Below, one piece after another: positions 31,991 through 40,625 of a DNA stretch of 48,674 nucleotides. The position numbers and the translations under genes were made by a program. Location: positions 1-48,674 of the forward strand of contig CAMNXF010000020.1 of the NCBI GenBank assembly GCA_946567425.1, read 5' to 3'. The stretch comes from an uncultured Clostridia bacterium. Lineage in GTDB: Bacteria; Bacillota; Clostridia; Oscillospirales; Ruminococcaceae. Each line of letters starts with the position of its first letter. The stretch's first letter is position 1. The notes beneath the pieces are model-generated. The model did not search any database. It had not been told where the DNA came from and saw only the letters and a program-made list of their open reading frames with translations.

Positions 31991-33346
31991 TTATATAATG
32001 ATAAGAGTCGAGTACGCCTGCTTCGCGGAGATACGCGCCGTGCCCGCCGTTGCCTGAATGCGCACCGCTATGCGGTTGATGCCTTTGGGTAAATTTTCCG
32101 CCATAAAGCGGTAATGCTCAAAGCACGTTTTGCCTCCGACGGGCTTGTAGGTGACTGCGTAGTCAGAAGCGGTGTCGTTTATATAAACCGTTATCTTTAT
32201 CTCCGTTCCCTCGTTGGCGAGCATGGTATAGTTGAGATCAAGCAGCGCGGAAGCGCCGCGTTTTTCGGTCGTGAACTCAAATTCCGCTGCGGTTTTTGCG
32301 ATAGACGTTATCGCCAGATCGAATTTGTTGAACTTGCTGAAATGCGGTATCTCTGTGGGCAAGCCCATTTTCTCCAGTTCGGTGCGAAGCTCGCTCTTTT
32401 CGGTTTCTGTGGTGCGCGAGCGTATTTTCGCGGTAAGTCCGCCGCCGTAATGATAGCTTATCTCGCTGAGCGTTATCGGATACGTGCCGCCGTTCTCATC
32501 CAGCAGAATATTGTCGCCCGCCTCGAGATACGGCAGCCCCTGCATTTCCAGCTCCGCGCCGTAGAATTTATAAGCGGCGAGCGTTTTTGCAAGCTCGTCC
32601 GCAAGCTCCTGCGTCATAAACGGATTGTACAGCTCCACCGCCGATTCTACGGAGCTTGAGCCGCTTTCGACAACCGCGCCGTCGCCGTTCGCGATAAGCC
32701 CCGCGATAAACGACGTCGACAAATTACGCCGTATATTGTAACAGTTTTTCTCGCTTATGCGGATATTTCTCGTCCGCGCGGCGTGCTTGAAAACGAGCAC
32801 GCCGCTGCGGTCGATCTTGGCGTTCGAGCAGTTCAGCGAGGCAATAAGCCCTATCATCTTGCGCAAGGTACAGCCGTCCGGAATGCGCTTTACGGTGAGC
32901 TCCGCACCCGTTTCGCCGCAGGTAAGCCCCGCCTGAGCGCACACGTCGTTCAGCAGAGCGGCGGCAGTTGTCGGAACACGCACATTCGGGTCGTAAATAA
33001 CGTCGAGATCATCCATTTTATCGTAACATATAATAGATGCGTATCCTCCGCGGACGTACCGTTTTGCAACGTAAAAAATCCCGAGCGGACACCATTCCTT
33101 ATTGTCGAAACTGATAAACGGGCGCACCTCGTCATGCACCTCCAGTTCGCCGTTGTAGATCACGGAAAAGCTGAAACGGTTTGAGCAAGCCGTGCCGATA
33201 GTAAATCGGTCGGGGTGAACGACGTCGTTAAAATCGAACTCGATTATCCTGTCGTCGAGAAAGGTATTGTTGCCCGCCGTTATCTTACAGTATACGTATC
33301 TGCCGTTCGCGGTGGCGAGCGCTTTAAAATTGTCGGAGACCGTCAT
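31991..33346 (-). CDS. Phage tail-hub/baseplate-like protein
   Basis: 451 residues. The N-terminal half (RIIEFDFNDVVHPDRFTIGT, then YDKMDDLD and NDVCAQAGL) resembles siphophage tail-tip hub proteins of the Gp37-like kind; the C-terminal 150 residues are beta-rich. The stop TAA at 31993-31991 is immediately followed by the MITE, so the original C-terminus may have been longer. GAGGTGAGG precedes the ATG at 33346. It is the last gene of the phage-like cluster. The assignment rests on general resemblance. Confidence 0.65.
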   Translation of the reverse strand: MTVSDNFKALATANGRYVYCKITAGNNTFLDDRIIEFDFNDVVHPDRFTIGTACSNRFSFSVIYNGELEVHDEVRPFISFDNKEWCPLGIFYVAKRYVRGGYASIICYDKMDDLDVIYDPNVRVPTTAAALLNDVCAQAGLTCGETGAELTVKRIPDGCTLRKMIGLIASLNCSNAKIDRSGVLVFKHAARTRNIRISEKNCYNIRRNLSTSFIAGLIANGDGAVVESGSSSVESAVELYNPFMTQELADELAKTLAAYKFYGAELEMQGLPYLEAGDNILLDENGGTYPITLSEISYHYGGGLTAKIRSRTTETEKSELRTELEKMGLPTEIPHFSKFNKFDLAITSIAKTAAEFEFTTEKRGASALLDLNYTMLANEGTEIKITVYINDTASDYAVTYKPVGGKTCFEHYRFMAENLPKGINRIAVRIQATAGTARISAKQAYSTLIII

Positions 33347-33355
33347 TCCCTCACC

Positions 33356-33700
33356 TCACTTCTGTTTCATTTGCAGCTTGACGCCGCCGTACATTTTCAC
33401 GCCGTTCACCATGGTGAGCTCGGGCGCGGGTTCGTCGGAAATGTGGAAATCCGCCGTGATCTCGCCCTCGGGAGCGGGGAATTTCACCAAAACAAAAATT
33501 TTCTGCGACAGATTGCGCAACGCTTTAAGCTCGCTCTCCGTAAGCAGCCCGAACGTCACCTCCAGTGCGTATTTTCTGCAAACCATATCTATAAGCATAT
33601 CGCCTTGCGTGTTGTAGCGCACGTCCGTTCGGCGCAGCTCGCGCTTGGCGTTCAGCTCCGTAACGTTGCTGAATACATTTTTGTCAATTGTTATCGTCAT
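33356..33700 (-). CDS. Small phage structural protein, 114 residues
   Basis: It starts MTITIDKNVFSNVTELN at 33700 after AGGGGCGA; the frame is open to 33775 with no ribosome site. It is beta-rich, with the look of small neck or distal-tail proteins of Firmicutes siphophages. It lies 9 bases upstream of the tail-hub-like gene. Exact role unknown. Confidence 0.6.
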   Translation of the reverse strand: MTITIDKNVFSNVTELNAKRELRRTDVRYNTQGDMLIDMVCRKYALEVTFGLLTESELKALRNLSQKIFVLVKFPAPEGEITADFHISDEPAPELTMVNGVKMYGGVKLQMKQK

Positions 33701-33713
33701 TCGATCGCCCCTT

Positions 33714-34049
33714 TTATTTGTATTCTCCGCCGATCTTGCGCGCCTTGAATTTACAGTGGTGCGGCGCGTCGGCAAAGTAATCTCTGCTCTCCGTTATCTC
33801 GTAGCTCTCGCCGTGATAGCTCACTCTCATTCCCGCAGAAAGTTTTACTTTCGGCGAGGAGCGCGCGTAGTCGAACCACACCGTGATCAAAGTGTTGTCG
33901 TGCGCCTTTTGCATGGAATAGTCGCTCACCGCCTCGGTTCGTTCAACGCGGACGTTGTTTATTTTCGTTTCCTTCCACTTCCCCGAGACGGGAGTGAGCA
34001 GCGTGAAGCTGTCACCGAGAAGTATATCGGGTATGGGCTTTATGTTCAT
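33714..34049 (-). CDS. Phage head-closure-type protein
   Basis: 111 residues, beta-rich (MNIKPIPDILLGDSFTLLTP, then MRVSYHGESYEITESRDYF), matching the size and order of head-closure or stopper proteins. Its ATG overlaps the preceding stop (ATGA, 34049-34046), as in phage operons. The assignment rests on position and fold-like composition. Confidence 0.6.
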   Translation of the reverse strand: MNIKPIPDILLGDSFTLLTPVSGKWKETKINNVRVERTEAVSDYSMQKAHDNTLITVWFDYARSSPKVKLSAGMRVSYHGESYEITESRDYFADAPHHCKFKARKIGGEYK

Positions 34050-34498
34050 TCGAGCACCTCCGTTCCGCAGTACAGGCAGCCCGCCGCGCGCAGCAGCCTG
34101 ATGACCGTTCTGTCGCGGTCGAGCGGCACATATTCCTCGTTATACGCGTTCGTCGCCGTGGTTCCCGAGGAGCTGCTCTCGGACGTGCCGGTGGAATACG
34201 AAAAGTCGCCGATCGAAACGCGCTCCTCGGTTTTATTTGAGCTGCTTTCGGACTGCCCCGGAGCAGCGGTCTTTTTTGCCGCGAGCGCGTTTTCTTTTTT
34301 ATACAGAGAATCGGTCTGGAACGCTGCTGCCTGTTTTACAAAATCAGCCGCTGCACCCTCTCCCGCGGCAACGACTAAGGCGCGGTTTCCCGTAAGTCCG
34401 TTCAGCACGAACTCCGCGCGCTTTATGCAGCGCTCCAGCAGCACGGGATCGTCGGCGGTAAAGCCCATTTCAAAAAAATCTTCTTTTGTGATTATCAT
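34046..34498 (-). CDS. Phage head-tail connector-type protein
   Basis: 150 residues. Helical N-terminus (MIITKEDFFEMGFTADD, CIKRAEFVLNGLTGN) with a long Ser/Thr-rich middle (about 100-125) and a C-terminus RTVIRLLRAAGCLYCG. This is the size and layout of adaptor proteins that follow the capsid gene. The ribosome site is AAAGGAG. The Ser-rich insert is unusual. Confidence 0.6.
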   Translation of the reverse strand: MIITKEDFFEMGFTADDPVLLERCIKRAEFVLNGLTGNRALVVAAGEGAAADFVKQAAAFQTDSLYKKENALAAKKTAAPGQSESSSNKTEERVSIGDFSYSTGTSESSSSGTTATNAYNEEYVPLDRDRTVIRLLRAAGCLYCGTEVLE

Positions 34499-34620
34499 TT
34501 TTCATTCTCCTTTGCTGAAACAAACGCGGCGGGCAGCGGTCACACGGTAGATTTGAGCGATGTCCGCCGTTATTTATCGTCAATATATGTAAATCTCGTA
34601 GGGAATTTGCCTTGAATTAG

Positions 34621-35505
34621 TTAAGCGGCGGTGCAGACCGCGATAGCCGCCTTTTTGTTTTCGGGAATGAACAGGTCGTGGTACTTGCGGTAGTCGATAT
34701 CCCACGCGTCCGCGAACTGGTTCTGCTCAGGAGTGATTATCTTGACGTTGTCTGTCTTGGATACCGCGATAGGCGCGGTTCTCGGGCAGATTATCCAGTT
34801 GATCTGCTTTGCTCCCGAAGCGGCGGAATAGCCGTTTTCGCTGTTAAAGGTGTAAGCCGTCTTCATTCTCGCAGAGGGGACGGGTATGATAACCGCGCCG
34901 TTTATGGTCTTTACAGAAAGCTCCATTTCACCCTGAGTGAACGAGCCGTTGTCTACGGAATGAGACACCTCCGAGGAGAGCAGCATCATATCGTAAACGG
35001 AACGCGCTATCGCGATAACAAGCTCGCCCTCGCCGCCCGTGACCTCGCGCACTGCGCTTATCTGCCCCACGAGAGCGGACAGCACGGTGGACTTGTCGGG
35101 CGCATAGCTCTTGGTTATCGTTGCCGCCTTTGCGAGCGTAGAGTAGCGGTAAGAGTCGATCTCGGGAATGACCTGCGTACGCTGGAACTCGGACGCGACA
35201 TTCGCCGCCGCCAGTCCGAAGCCCGTTTCGTCAACGTCCAGCGCGTCAATGCGGAAGCGTCTTCCTCTGTCCTGCGAAAGCGTCATCGTCTCGTAGGAAT
35301 AGTTGACTGTGCCGCCCTTGTAACCGCTGTCGCGGTCGTAGTCGCCCAAACCCATAAGCGTGATCTTGGGCAGCTTTATCTCGCTGCCGCCGCTGTAGAT
35401 CACCTGTGCGGCGTTCTCCTCCATCCACCCCGAGGTGGAGCGCTCGACGATCTGTCTGTCAAGCTCTTTTTGAAACACCTTTGCGTATTCGATTGTCTTT
35501 GCCAT
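34621..35505 (-). CDS. Phage major capsid protein
   Basis: 294 residues. It starts MAKTIEYAKVFQKELDRQIV, and contains LPKITLMGLGDYDRDSGYKGG followed by a long-helix region (about 100-140). This is the pattern of HK97-fold capsid proteins of Firmicutes siphophages that use a separate scaffold instead of an N-terminal delta domain. The frame is intact with no stops. Ribosome site GAAAGGAAG. It is followed by a 122-bp gap holding a 12-mer repeated in the gap upstream. Confidence 0.82.
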   Translation of the reverse strand: MAKTIEYAKVFQKELDRQIVERSTSGWMEENAAQVIYSGGSEIKLPKITLMGLGDYDRDSGYKGGTVNYSYETMTLSQDRGRRFRIDALDVDETGFGLAAANVASEFQRTQVIPEIDSYRYSTLAKAATITKSYAPDKSTVLSALVGQISAVREVTGGEGELVIAIARSVYDMMLLSSEVSHSVDNGSFTQGEMELSVKTINGAVIIPVPSARMKTAYTFNSENGYSAASGAKQINWIICPRTAPIAVSKTDNVKIITPEQNQFADAWDIDYRKYHDLFIPENKKAAIAVCTAA

Positions 35506-35681
35506 TTTATTTTCTTCCTTTCGTAAATTGATTTGTCGATAATATCCCGTCTGCCGCCGTTCCGCCGCGCCGTCTTAAACGCTCAACAGCCGTAGCCTGC
35601 GCCGACGGCGGCTTTCGGGAAACTATATAATATATGTAAACCCTCCGTCCCGCCCATGACATATCTTAATATCTCGGGGAA

Positions 35682-36104
35682 TTATCTTCCCGAAAAAATT
35701 TTTCGTATTGCCGAAAAACCGTCGTCGCTGCCCGAGCTTGCCGCCGAAAACTGCGGTATTTTGCGCTGAACCGCTTTAAGGTGCGGATACGCCGAAACTA
35801 TCTCCGCGGCAGCCTCCTCGGGGGTTTTTCCCGTGCTGCAAAGCCCGACCGCAAGCGATGTGCCGTCCTCCAGCTTCTCCTTTGCAACTCCGAGCAGCAG
35901 CAGCGCCGTCCGTACCTTTGCGGTGGTAAGCTCGGACTTCATCATCTCAAGCTGCGCGTACAGCTCGGATATTTCTCCCGAACGTGTTCCGTCGCTCCCG
36001 CGGTAGTCCTCCGAAGCGGCTTCGGGATCGTTTTCCGACTGCGCGTGCATTTCGGGTGCTCCCTGAGCTTCATGTTCGTTAAGCATTTCGTTATTGTTTT
36101 CCAT
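35682..36104 (-). CDS. Phage scaffolding protein
   Basis: 140 residues. Acidic, low-complexity N-terminus, coiled-coil centre (SELYAQLEMMKSELTTAKV) and basic tail (FSAIRKIFSGR), the hallmark of Gp20-like scaffold proteins. It lies between portal and capsid as expected. Of three consecutive ATGs (36110, 36107, 36104) the last has the best distance from AAGGAG. It overlaps the portal stop. Confidence 0.8.
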   Translation of the reverse strand: MENNNEMLNEHEAQGAPEMHAQSENDPEAASEDYRGSDGTRSGEISELYAQLEMMKSELTTAKVRTALLLLGVAKEKLEDGTSLAVGLCSTGKTPEEAAAEIVSAYPHLKAVQRKIPQFSAASSGSDDGFSAIRKIFSGR

Positions 36105-37455
36105 CATCATTCTCCTTTTCCATATTTTTCGCTTCGTCAAGGGGAATCCCGTAAATCTCGGAGATTGCCCTCGTCCGTGAGATCAAGCCGCTTTCGTACA
36201 GTCCGCGCACGCGCTCAATCTTGGTGTTTTCGTCCTCGCAGACGCCGTCCGCGAAACGGATCGCCGCCGTTTCGCACGCGCCCGCCGACAGCTCTCCGGC
36301 CATTTTGCCCAGCAGGCAGATATTCTCTGCGACGTCGCCAAGGCACTTCGCTATCATTCTGCGGTAGAAGCACGCGGTGCGGTAGGTGCGGCTGTTCTTG
36401 CTGACGACCTCGGTCGCGGTGCGCAGCGTGCCGCTTTTGAACGACAGCGCTCCCTCCGACAGCCCGACCTGCATACACAGCAGATCAAGCAGTTCCCCGA
36501 GAGCCGCCGTGTGCTCCTCAACGCGCAGCTCGGCGGTGTTGTCGGAGATTTTCAGCTCCTCGCTGTCCGAGGTGGAAAACGCCTCGAACACCTCGTCGTT
36601 CACGTCGAAGTAGCGTTTAAGCTCGCCCTTTTTGTCGTACTCGCCGCGCACCGCGTAATACGGTACGATTATCCGCTTTTTGCCGAGAATAAACTCGCGC
36701 GTCAGACTGTCGAAAACAATGTCGAGCGCTTTCAGCGTATCCTCCGCGCCCGCGAACACCGACGATCCGAGCGGCGCGCATTGCGGAAATTTCCCCGCGC
36801 CCGCCCTGAAATAGACGAACAGCGGCTTGGCAATGCCTTTAATAGTGCTCTTCGCCGCCATTTTCGGGAACAGCTCCGACAAAGGCAGTTCGCCGCCGCT
36901 CTCGCGGAACAGCTTGTTTTCGATCGTCAAGCCGCCGTCCGAAAGCTCCTGCGTTTCGGCTAGGATGTAGCTCTTCCCGTTTTCACGGATATTCGAGCCG
37001 AACGCTCCGCCGTAAATGCCGCGGTTGTCCCATTTCGTGGGAACAAAGCAGTCCGCCGTGATAAAGTCGAGCTTTACGCCGTTCCCGTCGCGGTAGACCT
37101 TGACGACCCCGCCGCCAAGCGCGAACGTCTTTTCAAGAAAATCCGAAAAGCGCTCCGCAAAGCCGTTTTCGTCCAGAACCCTTTTCAGGTAGCTCTCCGT
37201 TTCCGCGTCCGAGCAGTACAGCTCCGTGCCCTCGGTGAAGCAAAGCCGCGCCAGCTCGGCGCAGACCCCCTTTGCCGCCCCGAGCGAGGCAACGCGGCGT
37301 GTTCCGCCGTTCATGCCGCCCTTACGCGTGTATCGCCAGTCGCCGCCGCCGTTGTAAATATCGTTCCAGCGCGCCAGATCGCCCGAATAGAACGCCGCCA
37401 ACGCGGGGTCCTCGTACAGTCTGCGGCTGCCGAACAGCAGGTTTTTAAGGCCCAA
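36091..37455 (-). CDS. Phage portal protein
   Basis: 454 residues. The portal ring is the DNA channel of a phage head. The order (portal, scaffold, capsid), the size and landmarks such as CAELARLCFTEG, LDFITADCFVPTKWD and the C-terminal LCMQVGLSEGALSF/RTATEV are those of SPP1/A118-type portals. I favour the TTG start at 37455 because GGAG lies 8 bases upstream; a GTG at 37464 would overlap that site. The frame is intact. No terminase gene precedes it. Confidence 0.85.
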   Translation of the reverse strand: MGLKNLLFGSRRLYEDPALAAFYSGDLARWNDIYNGGGDWRYTRKGGMNGGTRRVASLGAAKGVCAELARLCFTEGTELYCSDAETESYLKRVLDENGFAERFSDFLEKTFALGGGVVKVYRDGNGVKLDFITADCFVPTKWDNRGIYGGAFGSNIRENGKSYILAETQELSDGGLTIENKLFRESGGELPLSELFPKMAAKSTIKGIAKPLFVYFRAGAGKFPQCAPLGSSVFAGAEDTLKALDIVFDSLTREFILGKKRIIVPYYAVRGEYDKKGELKRYFDVNDEVFEAFSTSDSEELKISDNTAELRVEEHTAALGELLDLLCMQVGLSEGALSFKSGTLRTATEVVSKNSRTYRTACFYRRMIAKCLGDVAENICLLGKMAGELSAGACETAAIRFADGVCEDENTKIERVRGLYESGLISRTRAISEIYGIPLDEAKNMEKENDDGKQ

Positions 37456-37615
37456 TCCGGTCACTCCTTTCTTCGTTTAAATTACGGGATTTTTTGCAAT
37501 AATTATATTCGCCGCATTTTTTCGTTAAACATTTGCCGCACGGACGGATAAACCGCAATTGCTTTGAACAGCCTGTTTCAAGGCTTTGTTCTTCCCGCTG
37601 ACTAAATATTACCAT
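37445..37615 (-). CDS. Possible small zinc-finger-like protein before the portal gene
   Basis: 56 codons from an ATG at 37615, with CGKCLTKKCGEYNYC giving four clustered Cys and a basic tail. Its stop overlaps the portal start, as coupled phage genes do. The ribosome site is weak (AAGG only 2 bases away). Cys-rich mini-proteins at this position occur in Firmicutes prophages. Confidence 0.35.
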   Translation of the reverse strand: MVIFSQREEQSLETGCSKQLRFIRPCGKCLTKKCGEYNYCKKSRNLNEERSDRIGP

Positions 37616-37624
37616 GCCTTGAAC

Positions 37625-37682
37625 TGCAAAAAACTGCACAATTTTGCAGGATTTCAAAAATATTTCTGCAAAAAGACTTGCA
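37625..37682. repeat. Phased TGCA repeats between phage cluster and rpiR
   Basis: TGCA occurs at 37625, 37635, 37645, 37667 and 37679, mostly as TGCAAAA or TTTTGCA. The first three are spaced exactly 10 bases, one helical turn. This could be a regulator-binding cluster or intrinsically curved DNA. Confidence 0.45.
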
Positions 37683-37747
37683 AAATCATCAATAAAGGTG
37701 TATTATATAATTGGTATTTACAACCGTTGTTTAAGGAGAAGTTTAAA

Positions 37748-38608
37748 ATGAACGAGGATCTGCTGAAACAAATAGAAGATAAGCTGTCTGGTTTCTCCAA
37801 AAGCCAGAAGCTGATCGCGAAATTTATACTGGAGCATTACGAAAGGGCGGCGTATATGACGGCGCTCAAACTCGGCAATGCTGTCGGAGTGAGCGAATCC
37901 ACGGTGGTGAGATTTGCTATCGAGTTAGGGTTCGAGGGATATCCGCAGCTTCAGCGTTCGCTTCAGAGCCACATAAAGAACCGCTTGACTTCGCTGCAAC
38001 GAATGGACGTTACGCGAAACCGCATAGGCGACGAGGATCCCGTGGTCGGCGTGCTCAATCAAGATATTGACAAGATCCGCCGCACGCTGGAGACGATCGA
38101 CAAGGAGAGCTTTGACAATGCCGTTTCGGAGATATGCGCATCAAAGCGGATATACGTTCAGGGCGCGATGTCGTCGGGCATTCTTGCGCGGTTTATGCAC
38201 TACTATCTGCGGCTGATCTTCGACAACGTAACGCTGGTCGGCGCGGTGAGCACAGCGGAGCTTTATCAGCAAATGATACACATCGGCGAGGGCGATCTGC
38301 TTATTGCAATGAGCTTTCCGCGCTACGCGTCGGGAACGATCGAGGCATGCCGCTTTGCCCGCGAATCAGGCGCGCACATAATAGCCATAACCGACTCGGA
38401 CAGCTCGCCGCTTGTGCAGTACGCCCATACGTCGCTGTACGCCTACTCGGACATGGTGTCGTTCGTTGACAGTCTGGTTGCGCCGATGAGCCTTATAAAC
38501 GCACTTATCGCCATGGTCTCGTCAGCAAACCGCTGCCGTGTTGAGCAGACTTTCGGCAAGCTCGAGCAGCTCTGGGACAGCAGCGAGGTATATCAAAAAG
38601 ATGTGTGA
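37748..38608 (+). CDS. MurR/RpiR-family transcriptional regulator
   Basis: 286 residues. The N-terminal RpiR helix-turn-helix (about 1-80: LSGFSKSQKLIAKFIL, then VSESTVVRFAIELGFEGYPQ) is followed by a SIS domain (about 110-260) that binds sugar phosphates (IYVQGAMSSGILARF, MSFPRYASGT). The ATG at 37748 follows TAAGGAG. The palindrome ACAACCGTTGT lies in its leader (about 37721-37731) and recurs as a half-site pair in the lipase-like gene promoter, so autoregulation and control of that gene are possible. Its stop overlaps the flavoprotein start by 8 bases. Confidence 0.9.
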   Translation: MNEDLLKQIEDKLSGFSKSQKLIAKFILEHYERAAYMTALKLGNAVGVSESTVVRFAIELGFEGYPQLQRSLQSHIKNRLTSLQRMDVTRNRIGDEDPVVGVLNQDIDKIRRTLETIDKESFDNAVSEICASKRIYVQGAMSSGILARFMHYYLRLIFDNVTLVGAVSTAELYQQMIHIGEGDLLIAMSFPRYASGTIEACRFARESGAHIIAITDSDSSPLVQYAHTSLYAYSDMVSFVDSLVAPMSLINALIAMVSSANRCRVEQTFGKLEQLWDSSEVYQKDV

Positions 38609-39827
38609 CGTTATCGTGGTCGGAGGCGGCGCGGCGGGAATGACGGCGGCTGTCGCGGCGGCGGAAAACGGCGCGGACGTGCTGATCGTCGAGAAAAACG
38701 AGCGCATGGGCAGAAAGCTCGCCATTACGGGCAAGGGGCGGTGCAACGTCACCAACAACTGCGGTATGGACACGCTTATGGAGAATATTCCTAACAATGG
38801 AAGATTTTTGTACAGCGCGTTTTCGCGGTTCATGCCCAGCGATACTATCGCCTTTTTCGAGGAACTCGGAGTTCCGCTGAAAACAGAGCGCGGACAGCGT
38901 GTTTTCCCCGTTTCGGACAAGGCGGCGGATATCGTGAACGCGCTCACAGAACGGCTGCGGCAGCTTAACGTGCAGACCATGCGCGGAAGCGTCCGTTCGC
39001 TCATCATCGAGAACGGCGTTTGCTGCGGCGTTAATACTTATGACAGACAACTCCGCGCGAAGTCTGTGATACTGGCGACAGGCGGGTGTTCCTACCCGAA
39101 AACGGGCTCCGACGGCAGTGGCTACCGTCTTGCGGAGCAGGCGGGGCATACGGTAATAACTCCGCGTCCTTCGTTGTCGGCGTTGGTGACCGAGGAAAAA
39201 TGGGTCGGCAAGGCGGCGGGTCTGACACTGAAAAACGCGGTGGTAAAGCTGCTTGACGGTGGAAAGACGATCTACGAGGATTTCGGGGAGTTGGCTTTCA
39301 CGGCGGACGGGATTGGCGGCGCGACGGTGCTCAGTGCTTCGGCGCACATCGCGGAGATGTCTGTGGGGCGGTATACCGTCATGATCGACCTTAAGCCCGC
39401 GCTCTCGGAGAAACAGCTCGACGCGCGCATTCTGCGGGATTTTGCGGAGCTGCACGGCGGCGTACTCGGGCAAAGTCTGCAGAAGCTGCTGCCAAGAGAG
39501 TTGGTCGAACCTGTCTCCGTACTTGTGAACGTTCCGCATGACAAGAAAATCGGCGAAATCAACAAGGAAGAACGGAGAACTTTGGTCAAAACGCTGAAAT
39601 CCATAATGTTTACAATTAAGGATTTCCGTCCGATTGACGAGGCGATAGTGACGCGCGGCGGCGTGGATGTTCGCGAAATTTCTCCGAAAACGCTTGAAAG
39701 CAGGCTCTGTAAAGGGCTTTATTTCGCGGGTGAGATAATAGACGCGGACGGCTATACGGGGGGCTTCAATTTGCAGATCGCGTTCGCAACTGGCAGGCTT
39801 GCGGGTGCTTTTGCCGCAAGTTCGTGA
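38601..39827 (+). CDS. HI0933/BaiN-type flavoprotein (FAD/NAD(P)-dependent oxidoreductase)
   Basis: 408 residues. The N-terminal dinucleotide-binding motif is VIVVGGGAAGMTAA. GKGRCNVTNN is diagnostic of the HI0933 family, and the C-terminal GLYFAGEIIDADGYTGGFNLQIAFATG closes the FAD site. Reactions of this family are mostly unknown. The start at 38601 lies within the rpiR end (ATGTGTGA overlap), so the two are coupled. Confidence 0.9.
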   Translation: MCDVIVVGGGAAGMTAAVAAAENGADVLIVEKNERMGRKLAITGKGRCNVTNNCGMDTLMENIPNNGRFLYSAFSRFMPSDTIAFFEELGVPLKTERGQRVFPVSDKAADIVNALTERLRQLNVQTMRGSVRSLIIENGVCCGVNTYDRQLRAKSVILATGGCSYPKTGSDGSGYRLAEQAGHTVITPRPSLSALVTEEKWVGKAAGLTLKNAVVKLLDGGKTIYEDFGELAFTADGIGGATVLSASAHIAEMSVGRYTVMIDLKPALSEKQLDARILRDFAELHGGVLGQSLQKLLPRELVEPVSVLVNVPHDKKIGEINKEERRTLVKTLKSIMFTIKDFRPIDEAIVTRGGVDVREISPKTLESRLCKGLYFAGEIIDADGYTGGFNLQIAFATGRLAGAFAASS

Positions 39828-39856
39828 AAAATAGATGAAAAATGTTAAAAAACCTC

Positions 39857-39885
39857 TTGCATTTTTTTTTGAAGTATGTTATAAT
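39857..39885 (+). promoter_or_regulatory. Promoter of the cmk-plsC-ispH operon
   Basis: TTGCAT (39857-39862), 17 bases including a T run, TATAAT (39880-39885). Confidence 0.75.
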
Positions 39886-39953
39886 AAAGTGATTGATAAG
39901 GGTAAAGTGTACCTTTTTCATGATTTTCCAATTTTTGGCTGTTCGGAGTGAAT

Positions 39954-40625
39954 GTGTTGAGGCTGATTTCCGTTGCAATCGACGGTCCTGTGGGGGCGGG
40001 CAAGAGCACTATTGCCAGAGCCGCCGCCGAGCGTATGAACTTTATCTATTGCGATACTGGCGCGCTGTACCGCGCTGTCGGGCTGTTCTGCCACAGAAAC
40101 GGCGTTGATATGCACGATCCATCGGAAATAGCAATGTCATTGGGCAATATAAAGCTCGAGATACGTCTTATTAACGGCGTTCAGCGTATTTTTATGAATG
40201 GCGAAGACGTTTCTGAGGAGATAAGGCAGCCAAAGATATCCATGGCTGCGAGCGCGGTTTCCCCCGTTCCCGAAGTACGGGCGGCGCTGCTCGGCTTGCA
40301 GAGGGATATCGCCGAAACGCACAGCGTCATTATGGACGGCAGAGATATCGGAACGGTGGTTCTGCCGAATGCGGACGTCAAGATATTCCTTACCGCGAAG
40401 CCCGAAATTCGCGCGAAAAGGCGTTACGACGAGCTTGTCGCAAAAGGCAGCGACGTGACGTTCGAGGAGGTTCTCGCTGATCTGAACAAGCGCGACTACA
40501 ACGACTCGCACAGAGGTGCCGCGCCGCTCAAACAAGCCGTCGACGCGGTTTGTGCGGATACGTCTGAGCTTGATTTCGAGCAGTCTGTGGAACTTGTCTG
40601 CAATATTATAAAGGAGCGTATGTAA
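39954..40625 (+). CDS. cmk: Cytidylate kinase
   Basis: 223 residues. It phosphorylates CMP/dCMP with ATP. The P-loop AIDGPVGAGKST, the CDTGALYR motif and DGRDIGTVVLP are family signatures. GGAG at 39945-39948 fits either GTG 39954 or TTG 39957 as the start; there is no ATG. It forms an operon with plsC (1-base overlap) and the ispH fusion, an order common in Clostridia. Confidence 0.95.
   Translation: MLRLISVAIDGPVGAGKSTIARAAAERMNFIYCDTGALYRAVGLFCHRNGVDMHDPSEIAMSLGNIKLEIRLINGVQRIFMNGEDVSEEIRQPKISMAASAVSPVPEVRAALLGLQRDIAETHSVIMDGRDIGTVVLPNADVKIFLTAKPEIRAKRRYDELVAKGSDVTFEEVLADLNKRDYNDSHRGAAPLKQAVDAVCADTSELDFEQSVELVCNIIKERM

Noticed and set aside
34678..35526. Open frame antisense to the capsid gene, with similar frames opposite the portal and tail genes
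   Set aside because: The minus-strand products have phage-protein character, correct order, ribosome sites and overlaps. The plus-strand frames have none.
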